The translations under genes were made by a program, and so were the position numbers. A DNA stretch of 64,000 nt from Oscheius tipulae (Eukaryota; Nematoda; Chromadorea; Rhabditida; Rhabditidae), in NCBI GenBank assembly GCA_037178975.1, contig JASJZH010000001.1:558001-622000 (forward strand), given 5' to 3'. Positions 43,636 to 53,200 of this stretch are shown here, one piece after another (positions within the stretch are counted from its first letter, which is position 1; the number at the start of each line of letters is the position of its first letter). The notes under the pieces were generated by a model. The model was not told the DNA's origin, ran no database searches, and worked only from the letters and a program-made list of their open reading frames with translations.

Positions 43636-45116
43636 ATGTCGCAGTTCCATTCCAAGCACGGTCGCTCCGTGGACATTAGCCATGGTATTGTTCGTAGTTT
43701 TGTTTACATCCATTTTTAGATGCCAAAAGCGCCCGAAAGGCCTGGAGAATCGGCTCGAATTGGGCCTACTCTGTACGAGACGTCAAGCCGAACGAGGTCG
43801 TCTGTCTGAGAATCAGTGAACTCGCGCCCAAGCCATCGAAGAAGTCTTTTACTGTGGCCTTCACGGACGAGGATCCTCAGGAAATGCCGACGAGACCGAA
43901 GACTAGCTGGCATCTGTGCAATGGGAAGATGTCACTGGCACCACAGGAATGTAGGGAAGGTGCAATGATACTGTTGATGTACGATGTCGAACAGAGACTG
44001 GTCTTTTTGGGAGTCGAGGGACAGCTGAGGGTGAGTAGGATAGTTCTGACGAATTTCTCTGTCCTTCTGTCTTTCTGTCTCTCTACGCTCCTCTTATGAA
44101 TATCCGGCCAACTTTACAAAGTTTCAGGCAGTTTCTTCCCTCTACGGACTGGCAAAAGATCCTCGTTGGTTAGCTGTCCGGATAGACGGCCTCGTACAAG
44201 AAGTCCAGATGAATGAGAGCCCAGGGAATCAATGGGATTCTTTCGTCTTGGAGGCTACTAGAATTTCCACCGTGTTCAAAAACGTCCGTATTTGTAACCG
44301 TGGCGCTCCGGGATTACCGAAGCCGCAGCTGGGATTCCAGATCAAAGCTGATCAGAGAGTCAGCTACAGTAATGGTGGGTCTCTGTCTCTTTGTCGCTAT
44401 CACTACCTTCTTTTCAGAAAAAGCTAGCGCCACAATCCAAGGCTCCATGACCGAAGGAGTCAGCCTGTACTGTAACAGACAAATCCTCCTAGGAGAGCTG
44501 GTCTCCATCAAGTTCAATAGAGTCTGCTTCGGAACCACTATCGAGATATACGCAACTTCGGGAGAGACAAACCAGGGTGATCATAGAGGGTGAGAGACAG
44601 GGATTTCTTGGAGAAAGAGTATGGTTTCAGACATGACCAGCCGATCAAGATCCAGCTGACACACGACGAGACAGTGAGACTGATGGCTAATGAGACTGGA
44701 ATGCTAGTGCAAGGAGCTCGGAAATTTGTGCAGGTACTGTCAATGTCACTGTCACCCTCTCTTTTCAGAGTTCCGCCCGCTTCTACCCAATCTCTCCCCT
44801 CTGGCTCCGAATTGTCATCCGCTCTCCAGCCACCCACATCTCTGCCGAGTTCGAAGATCCTCACAAACTCTCCAACCGAAATTCTCTCATCGGAGAGGAA
44901 CTGGTAGTCAGGAACAGGGCCTATTCTACCATGGACAGAGAAAATTCTCTCCTCTGCAAAATCTGCTATACGAAAAACATGGACACGGCTCTGCAGCCGT
45001 GTCATCATGTTAGCATGTGCAACGAGTGTACCCGAGAGGTTATGGAGAGAGTCAACTGGAAGTGTACTGTCTGCGGAGAGAAGGTAACTGGTGTCTTTCA
45101 GATTAATGTTATGTAA
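43636..45116 (+). CDS. Neuralized-like E3 ubiquitin ligase (NHR + RING), 409 aa
   Basis: Exons are 43636-43684, 43720-44030, 44128-44374, 44418-44589, 44631-44733 and 44769-45116 (1230 nt, phases consistent). An NHR domain starts at once (FHSKHGRSVDISHDAKSARK, NWAYSVRDVKPNEVVCLRI). A second NHR-like region follows (ASATIQGSMTEGVSLY, LLGELVSIKFNRV). The C-terminal RING is C3HC4: CKIC, CHHVSMC, NEC, CTVC. It ends TGVFQINVM*. Neuralized proteins ubiquitinate Delta/Serrate-type ligands to drive endocytosis in Notch signalling, with the RING as E2 contact. AATAAA (45116-45121) overlaps the stop, and the convergent Ala/Tyr peptide transcript ends within about 15 bp. Introns are 35-97 nt. Confidence 0.88.
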
Positions 45117-45187
45117 ATAAAGAAGGATTTTATTCGTCTGTGTTTTGGCAAGGATAGTCCAGAATATACAGTCACATCAGTACTTTT

Positions 45188-45456
45188 CTACTGATTATTG
45201 GTCAGTTTCCCTCCTGGAGCCGGACCAGAGGAAGGGGCGGCTCCCTTGTTGCTTCCCCATCCGTAGAAGGCCGGGTAGGCAGCAGCGTATCCGGAATAGA
45301 CGTAGGGAGAATAGACCGAGGGGTAGGCAGCAGCATAAGCTGGAGCAGCAGCCAAGTATTGGGCCGAAGTGGTCGAGGAGGCGATGAGGAGGAAGAGGAC
45401 ACTGAGTTTGGGATGATTGAAAGAGGAGAGAGGGGAACTTACATCTTGGCGAACAT
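45188..45456 (-). CDS. Ala/Tyr-rich secreted peptide, copy 2
   Basis: Exons 45456-45443 and 45401-45188. It is part of a roughly 478-bp block (45131-45609) that I see as identical to 38698-39176, including intron, TATA box and 3' UTR. The duplication is therefore very recent or kept uniform by gene conversion. Same 75-aa product as copy 1. Confidence 0.8.
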
Positions 45457-45599
45457 GATGAGTTTGATGGGGATTGAAAGGAGTCCTGGGCTCTTTATAG
45501 TCCAGACTGTTTGCCTTGAAAACTGGTACACTGACATGTACCCAGAGGCGTCAAAGAGCAGCGCCGACGGCAATGTTTGCTTTTGATGCAAAAGAAAAG

Positions 45600-45771
45600 A
45601 GTTGGGGTCGGAATGAACTTGAAAGATGAAAGCTGAAAAATAGAGAGAGACAGGGACTCCTATCTCCTTCGTGTATTTCCCTTGTCCCCACGTCACCGCT
45701 CGCTTATCAGCTTGTTGGAACATCAACCAGATGATAAGAGCTATGCACACCAGCCCCTGTAAATGAGTCAC
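45600..45771 (-). other. Possible short secreted ORF (uncertain)
   Basis: From ATG 45771 the minus strand reads MTHLQGLVCIALIIWLMFQQ, signal-like, followed by ADKR, AVTWGQGK and YTKEIG, then low complexity. The dibasic KR and GK would suit a processed amidated peptide. No clear terminal exon follows, so I do not call it a gene. Confidence 0.2.
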
Positions 45772-45859
45772 ACGAAAGATGACCTATAGTCCACGAACTT
45801 TTCCGCGAGAGATAAGGGTCCCTTTAGCTATAGGCCCGCCCCCATGGTAGTTCCCACAC

Positions 45860-47200
45860 TGACTCAGACCACCCTTCTGGTCACTCCCTTCCATTCTTTC
45901 CACCCAATTTCTGACTGTACTCTTAAAGTCCCTTATCAGTTAAAAAAGGCCTGGTTGTTCGAACTTATGGAGCCAGAAGAGCTTCCGGAAGTAGCCAGTC
46001 TTTACTTTACATGTTTTTCTCAGACAGTCAACGGGCTGTAGCCACAGTAAGCTTTGCAATATGTTTGAAAGAGTATCGTTGGTTAAATATTACTGTAACT
46101 TCATCCCATTAAGTTTCGATTAAGGTTAAACACGCAGCAACTTTGCACTTTGCGCGCCTTGCTGTTTTCCTTCCAGTAAGCTTATTAAGGTGGGCTATGC
46201 TTTACGAATGTTTAGAAAAAAGTGTCTCTTTCACTTTTTAGAACAATGCTTAAATAAGATTTTATGCTTTGGACACTAAATTTAAGTTCAGAAGTGGTTT
46301 CAAATCCGGCCTTCTAAGTGTAGCTAGTGTTTGGCGGGATAGTGTCACACGTCTTTTAAATATTGCCATAATTGTTTTAGTGTTAATTTACTTGAGTTGG
46401 ATGTCTATAAAAAAAATTTCAGTCATACTGTTTATGCGTGTGGATGGAAATGAAGAAAACAGCACAGTTAGACCGCCCGTACTGTCGCGGCGCCACCGTT
46501 CTCCCTATCCAAACCCCCCACCCCCAAAATGTCTCTTCTCACAATTCTGTTGACAAGCATTTGAGAGTCTAGAAGTTCATTTACAATAGTCTCAAGGAGC
46601 ATGACTTTGTTCAGAAAAGTACAATGACCATCAATCATACAGAGTCAGCCAGTAGATTCGATTGGGTCCTTCGACAACAATGGTGCGGATAAAGTTCGAC
46701 GGTAAAATTTAAACCAATAAGTTTGGTGTTTATGCTTTATGAGGCGTCACACTGTCTAGCCTTAGTTTCTACACACCCTATGACTCTCGTTTTTGCCTTT
46801 CTCTCTTGCTTGCTCAGCTTCTAATCTAGGCCACACAATCTTTGCTAAGCACAGTGGTTACAATTCCTAATCTTGAGTCATTCTCTCACCCCCTCACTTA
46901 TGAATCATCCGAACCGGAAAGGCTAGTTGTTTTTCGGGAACAGCTCAAATCTTATCAGCTAGCTGGTGCTGATATTTGTGAGTCACATGAGACACTACCC
47001 TTCTGCGGTTTGGATAGAGGGGCCTGCTCAGTCATTTTTCCTTATCAGGGGCACAATTTTCTAGAACCAGTTGGTTTTGAAATGAGTTATGAAATGACTA
47101 GAAATTACGAGCTGGTCTTTTGAAGGAGCAGGAGAATTCTTATCCGTCTCTCTAACTCTTTGTTTCACTGTCTCTATCTGGCTTTGTCTTTCTTTCACTT
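45860..47200. other. Intergenic, no gene seen
   Basis: An open frame at 46842-47123 has no splice or domain support. The remainder is AT-rich unique DNA. Confidence 0.4.
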
Positions 47201-47219
47201 CTTCGTATGCCAATTTCAG

Positions 47220-47944
47220 ATGCTGGTACGAGACCAGCGAGCAACCTTCCGTCACGATGAGTTCCTAGCTCTTCTGGCTCACCAATCCCGGATCCGCTTT
47301 TCCGCCTACGAACATGCCCCTCTGGACGAGCGACGTGACCGATTTCGGGAAGCGATACAGGCCGGCCATCTTCCACTGGTAGGTTCCACTCACTGTCGCC
47401 TGAGGAAAAACCGTGACCTGTAGAGATCGTATCTCACCACAGAGGACGCGCGCAGCCATTGTAGATTATGTTCTTGTCCCGATCGGGACGAGAGATAGAT
47501 GCGGCTGGCTGACACGAGCGATGATACCTCCTCGGACACAGATTTGCGACCGGGATAATAAAGGATTTGCAGACATTTACGGAGACTGGCATCAATGTGA
47601 GGATAGAAATTGCGACGTCTACTATCTCCAACACTTCGACGAGCATGGAGTTTGAATCAGCCGCCTTCATCTTCAGTGGTTGTTGGGTCAGATTAAAAGG
47701 TTCTTTGGATACTTTGGAACTGGAAGGAAATGCCAGGCTGGAGCATTATGAGCCACCAGGTGTGTCAGAGTCAGAAGAAAAGAGAGACAGAGACAGAGAC
47801 ACAGACAGACAAGGGAACAGAGAGGCAGAGAGACAGAAGCCATTGAAACTGACTCATTCTCATCTTTCAGACGCAGCAGCCGATGTCTCTCCCTTAACCA
47901 GTGAGCAGCTTCGCACCCTCAGCAGTCTAGGTCTACCAGTATAG
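47220..47944 (+). CDS. Unknown protein, partly resolved exons
   Basis: Exon A (from 47220, after a CCAATTTCAG acceptor) encodes MLVRDQRATFRHDEFLALLA then SRIRFSAYEHAPLDERRDRF, a basic helical segment. A later exon, after a GGATTTGCAG acceptor at about 47574, encodes FTETGINVRIEIATSTISNT then SGCWVRLKGSLDTLELEG. It splices over a GACAGAGA-rich intron (about 47761-47872) to AAADVSPLTSEQLRTLSSLG and ends LPV*. The piece between about 47385 and 47574 is ambiguous. The beta-like middle part has no recognised family. No signal peptide is seen. Confidence 0.45.
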
Positions 47945-48293
47945 TATCACATTCTGTCAATACTTCTCTCTCGGGTCCTTCTCCGATCTCAAACCTCCAG
48001 CAAAAGACATATCGATTAGAATAAAGAGATTCCTCATCAATCAAGAGTGCTCACCCAGGCGTTTTACACTCTTTCAATCCGCCTGGATGTTTCAATATTT
48101 TGATGGGCGTACAGCGCATGTTGCAGAGGACGAGGCGGTCGACTCAAAGGACAGGGCAGGTGTCGCAATTGAGGATGAGGCAGTGAGGGAAAAAGTGCAC
48201 TTCCAGATGTACCGGAACAGATGTTAATGTGCCAAGATGCTAGACAAGTTCCTAGACTATTGTTTTATCCACTCTACCGTCTCTGCCCGTCGT

Positions 48294-48699
48294 CTAATTG
48301 AGCACGATAATGTCGTCGTGATTGGCAGGGGCAGCGGCGAGCAAGGGTGGCAGAAGAGCAGTCATCGAGAAGTCTCCACACGATCGGATTCTTCTGACAG
48401 TCCTCGCAGCAGCCATGGGCTCGTCCTCGTCGTAGATAAAGTGCTCAACTCCAAGCCAGTCCTCGATCCATTCTTGAGGGAGAAAGGCGGCACTGAGGAT
48501 AATCTCCCAGAGGAAGATGGGCAGCAGAAGCTGGACGAGGAGCAGCCAGGGATGGGGGTCGGTGGTCGTGCTGGAAAGGAGAGTATGGAATAGGGTAAAC
48601 AGAGACAGGGACAAAGACAGAGACTTACTGGTAGATGAAGCCGAACAGTAGACTATTGAAGACGGCAGCTACCAGAGCCAACTGTTCCAGTCGTCCCAT
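48294..48699 (-). CDS. Small two-helix membrane protein, 115 aa
   Basis: Exons 48699-48629 and 48570-48294 (348 nt) with a 58-nt intron. It starts MGRLEQLALVAAVFNSLLFG. The second hydrophobic stretch is WLLLVQLLLPIFLWEIILS, followed by EWIEDWLGVEHFIYDEDEP and a polar tail ending NHDDIIVLN*. Two probable membrane segments form a hairpin. The family is not recognised. The 5' side faces Ala/Tyr peptide copy 3. Confidence 0.6.
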
Positions 48700-48929
48700 T
48701 CTGATGGCAACTACTGTCTATTTCCAGATTCTTTATTGCCCCTATTCTTTTTAGGAAACAATTAACGTGTAGCTTTTCCAAGGGACTCCGTGGACCCACT
48801 TCGCACCAAGTTCACAGTGATCACTGCGGGAACAGTGCAAACAGAGCCCTCTGGCAAGTTCCCGTCTGTTGCCATTGGGTCTCTGAGAAAAATTGTGCCA
48901 TACCAGTTCTCCAAGCAAACAGTCTGGAC

Positions 48930-48935
48930 TATAAA
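48930..48935 (+). promoter_or_regulatory. TATA box of Ala/Tyr-rich peptide copy 3
   Basis: TATAAA 43 bp upstream of ATG 48973, with flanks GGAC..GAGCCCAGGA shared with copies 1 and 2. Confidence 0.7.
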
Positions 48936-48972
48936 GAGCCCAGGACACCTTTCAATCCCCATCAAACTCATC

Positions 48973-49241
48973 ATGTTCGCCAAGATGTAAGTTCCCCTCT
49001 CTCCTCTTTCAATCATCCCAAACTCAGTGTCCTCTTCCTCCTCATCGCCTCCTCGACCACTTCGGCCCAATACTTGGCTGCTGCTCCAGCTTATGCTGCT
49101 GCCTACCCCTCGGTCTATTCTCCCTACGTCTATTCCGGATACGCTGCTGCCTACCCGGCCTTCTACGGATGGGGAAGCAACAAGGGAGCCGCCTCTTCTT
49201 CTGGTCCGGCTCCTGGAGGAAAACTGACCAATAATCAGTAG
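48973..49241 (+). CDS. Ala/Tyr-rich secreted peptide, copy 3 (inverted, diverged)
   Basis: Same two-exon structure and 41-nt intron as copies 1 and 2, in opposite orientation. It is 75 aa with the same signal peptide. Differences are few: a Pro-Ser of copies 1/2 in the GAAPSSG tail is Ser-Ser here, along with mostly silent changes. Its 5' flank diverges beyond about 150 bp. The protein is conserved while silent sites change, which argues that it is under selection. Confidence 0.8.
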
Positions 49242-49551
49242 AAAAGTACTGATGTGACTGTATATTCTGGACTATCCTTGCCAAAACACAGACGAATAAA
49301 CCTTTGAGTCTTTACCTTTTCTTGCGGACAGAGAATGAAAGGTGTCCTTGTTATGCACTTATCGAAATCCAAACTTTTATCTGCTTAATTGTTTCCATAG
49401 ATCAGGATGAGATCGGGAGACAGAGACAGACCACGAGGAGCTCATTTGTATTCAGCGAGAACTCTAGAATAGTCTTGAAATTTCCGTGCAAAATACCAGT
49501 GAGATCAGGGTCAATAAATACTCTGCCTTTCAGGCCAATCTCCCAATTAAA

Positions 49552-50215
49552 ATGAAGTTTCTTCTTCTTTTCGCTCTACTGGTCCATCGTATGCTTTTTG
49601 TTCTCAAGTGAATTTGAAAAGTTCCAGTAACCTCTGCTTTGGAGTTTGTCGAGGCCTGTGACAGTCTATGTACTTCTGCTGATCTTAGAATCGCTGAGCT
49701 CAATAAATGCTGCCAGAGAAACGCCTACATGATATTCCACCGTTGCTACGATTCTCTTCATCATACGGAAGCTGTATGCGTTACTTGTTTGATCCAAACA
49801 ATTCGACTCCTGTTCCCTACAAAAAGGTCGTCCTTGGAAAACGTTATATTACTTGATCCTCACAATCATTCCCAACGGACCTATTCGTCGGATCGACTTT
49901 CGGAACGGAGATGACATCGCTTTCCGCTTCGAAAGCAACTTCAACTATCTCATGATCAAGAGGAATTCTTACATCAATGGCGCATAGGAGAGGATGAATC
50001 GAACGGACTTTTGAGCGTATCCTTTGAGATCCGTCTGTATAAAAATGGCTGGGACATTATGGTATGTATGCTCGATAACCGTAATCAAATTGATCTTTTA
50101 GTTCGAAGTGGATCGAGTGCAACTTGGAGATTCCAATCACCATGTTGCTGACCACAGAATAGACTATAAGTCTCTTGAAGTTCACGGAGACTTGAAGTTG
50201 AAGGAACGGTGGTAG
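49552..50215 (+). CDS. Secreted Cys-rich domain fused to a galectin domain, with three apparent frameshifts
   Basis: The signal peptide MKFLLLFALLVH is split by a 39-nt intron (49589-49627). The Cys domain is C-x3-C-x12-CC-x10-C-x10-C. A galectin-type CRD follows: VPYKKVVLGKRYIT, LTIIPNGPIRRIDFRNGDD, FNYLMIKRNSYIN, SFEIRLYKNGWDIM, FEVDRVQLGDSNHH, IDYKSLEVHGDLKLK, stop TAG at 50213. The frame is broken at about 49782, 49853 and 49978. Each break is repaired by one extra T next to an existing T. The galectin HxNxR sugar-contact motif reads RFESN, so classic beta-galactoside binding is doubtful, although the key Trp is present in the shifted frame. AATAAA follows the stop. Confidence 0.65.
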
Positions 50216-53200
50216 ACTTATAAATAAAAAGGATAGTTGCATTGTAATTGGAGACAAAGATTTCTACGACTCAATATACTGACCATCCCCTATTTGATAG
50301 TCAATCATATGCAGGCAGTCGCCGGAACAGTTTATTTGTGTGACCAGGCCACACGATCACTTGCAATTTCAATGAGCATCTGCCCCCTGCGGCGCGCACT
50401 CCCGAACCTCTCTACAGCTGGCAGCAGTTCCTGGGATTTCGGGAGAGAGACAGAGACACAGTCGCTCCATTCAGTTATGCGCATATTGTGTGTGTCAATA
50501 TGAATCTCGCAGCACGCGCCTCTCTCTCCCGAATGTGTCGAATACTGTTTGCCAAGTTGTCCAGTCAAAGGGACGCCGACCTCCGGACTGTCAGAGAGTG
50601 AGAGAGTCTCACTGATCCGCTAACAGGTCACCCAGTAATTGCTTTCGGTTTGCCTCATTTCATCCGGACACAAATGACCGCCTGTGCCTGTCTCTCTGAT
50701 TGAGCCGACTCAAAAAGAGGAACGGTTTGGCACTATCGGTCCTATTTGTCTCGGGTTTCCGAATTGGGGACAGCTCTTGACTGACCGCTCTCATTGGCTC
50801 TGATGACTGCTATCACGCAGACGCTAGCATTCTGTATCTCTTTCAGGCACTGTCTCTGTGACTCTTGTTTCTAACCCTCCGTTCTCAGCCAGACCCTCAT
50901 ATCTACTGGAATTGTACTGACAATTGACTGTTTACTCTCTTCATAGCTTGGAGAGGTGATCGGTAGTCTCTGGCACAGAGAGTCTTCCGAACACTTTTGA
51001 AACTACCATGGTCTCCTCTCCCACGACTGAACTATACTGTCCTCTCATTTTTTTTCCAGACCACCTGTGCCGATGACTAACCCCTCTCGCAACAACACTC
51101 TCCTGTTTTTAGGGCCTTTTTCCTGGTGAGATATCTGGGAACTACAGTACTCTAGTTTGAATCTTGGCGCCAATCCAGCTGCCCCTCCCCGAGTTCCCTC
51201 TAGGGAATTTGTACACAGACAGATGTTCTCTTCCTGTCACTATCTCTCTGTCACCGTGCTAATTTCAAAGCCCCTGTGCCCTTGAACAAGGGGCGAAGAG
51301 CATAAAATCCTTTCCTAAAGATTCTATCTCAGCCTTAGCCTGAATCAGGAAGTGCCAAGTGGGGGCTGAGCCTTAATGGTCAGAATCTCGAGTGACCACC
51401 GCGCGCAATTCTGGCGGTCCCTGTTTGCAAACCTCCCTCCACTCTTATGACGCAATTTAGAATCATTGGCGACTGTTTGAACAGACGAACAGGGATTGTA
51501 TGAATGGATAGTTACAACAGGCTGTATTGATAGTGGAGCATTGTTTACTGAGCATTTGTTTCTCTGTCTCTGTCTGGAACTAAGAAGATCAATCAGTCCC
51601 CCACACCTGATCACTTTTTCAGCTCTTACCAAACCTGTCTCCTCCCCTAAACCCACATACAGTTCGGCGTTCTCCCTCATTCAGCGTTCCCGTTCATTAC
51701 GCGCCCTCCCACCTTGTCATCATGCCAACCGCAAAAAATTTCAATCGCGCATATGAAGTGTGTCGGGGGACGGTCAATCGAGGCGTGAAACAGCCCCGCC
51801 ATCACAAGCATTGGTCCCGTAACCCGACACCTTTAACACATTAGGGGTGGGCCATCTCGGGCCCGGGGAGAGAGACCATTTGGATAGCTTTGAACTACAG
51901 CTTCTCCAATTTCCAGGAGACCCGATTTGGGCCTACGATTTTGTGTCTTTTTCTATCTCTATGTCTCTCTGTCTCTCTCAAATGATGCGCAAGATTGTTT
52001 TGCCCCTGGGGACCGATCACAGACTGTCATTTCCCACGCAGCTGAGTCTCCAGCATAAGGAAACGCGCGAACACCACCATCGAGACAATTGGATTCTTCG
52101 GGGACTTTTTCGGGTCACTTGGCTTTTGGGCGGGAGATGAAATTGATCACATCAAACTTGATGACCATTAGGCGCTAGATGAGAAGGGGAATGAAAACAG
52201 TTTGATCCATAAACATGGCACTCTGTGTCTTTGTCTCCCTGGTTCTGTGTCTGTCTATCCCCCGGTTACTGTCAATTCAAATCGATAAGACCCTTTTCAT
52301 TACCAGTCCTTCTGCGGCCCCTCCATTCCCAATCGCTTGGACTGTTCTTATTCTCCAGCTGTGATCCAATTACACAGCCCAAAAAAGACAGTCAGAGAAA
52401 ACAGTTGAATTCAATTAACGAACACAGAGCCGCTGCCGACCTCCGGCTTCTCTTCAATGTCGTCCATCGGCTCACAGCCAAGGCTGTTGACATAAAAAGC
52501 GCGTAGAGTGACCACGAAATGCTAATTACTGGAGAGAGACGGATTCGAATGTCACACCGGGGGCAGAGTGTGCCATACGGAAGGATGTGATGGACAGAGG
52601 TGGGCAATTTTAGTAGCAGGAGGAGAGGATGGAAAGGTCGTAATTAACGACAGGGTCCTTTTCTGTTGAGTGTCATGTCAATGAGTCAAGGCAATGAAAG
52701 AAGACCGCCTTCTCCTTGTCCGGAACAATGGCATGTTTCTTTCTATTTCCTTTCCTCTCACAGCTTTCCGGAACTGTTCAGTCTCAGTCCCGTACTCGTC
52801 TCTGACTCTCTCGATTAGTGTGTTTCTCACGCACGGATCTGATTCATATTGCTTGAGGTCTTACTCTTACGAGCTTTACTGTAATACAGAAAAGAGACTG
52901 AGAGATAGAGAAACTGGGAGACAGAGACCTACCTACCAAGTCTTTCCTTTTTCACGCATCTGCCAGGTGTTCCCCCTCCACCTGTCCCCCCAGGCCCCCT
53001 GTCTCGCGCATTCTTACCACATTGTTTGCTCAATGTCCTCCAAATTAGTCCTAAACAGTTCCCTCTCTCTCCACGTTCATTAGATCCAATTGACATGCCA
53101 GATTTCCTCCCACCACAAGGTTTTGGGGACTTTCCGGTCAAACAAAGACCGAAATCCTGACCGGTAATTATGGGATTCCGGAGAGAATCGAGCCCTGATT

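Noticed and set aside
46842-47123. 94-codon ORF before the unknown gene at 47220
   Set aside because: No splice or domain support; the frame ends without a plausible join.
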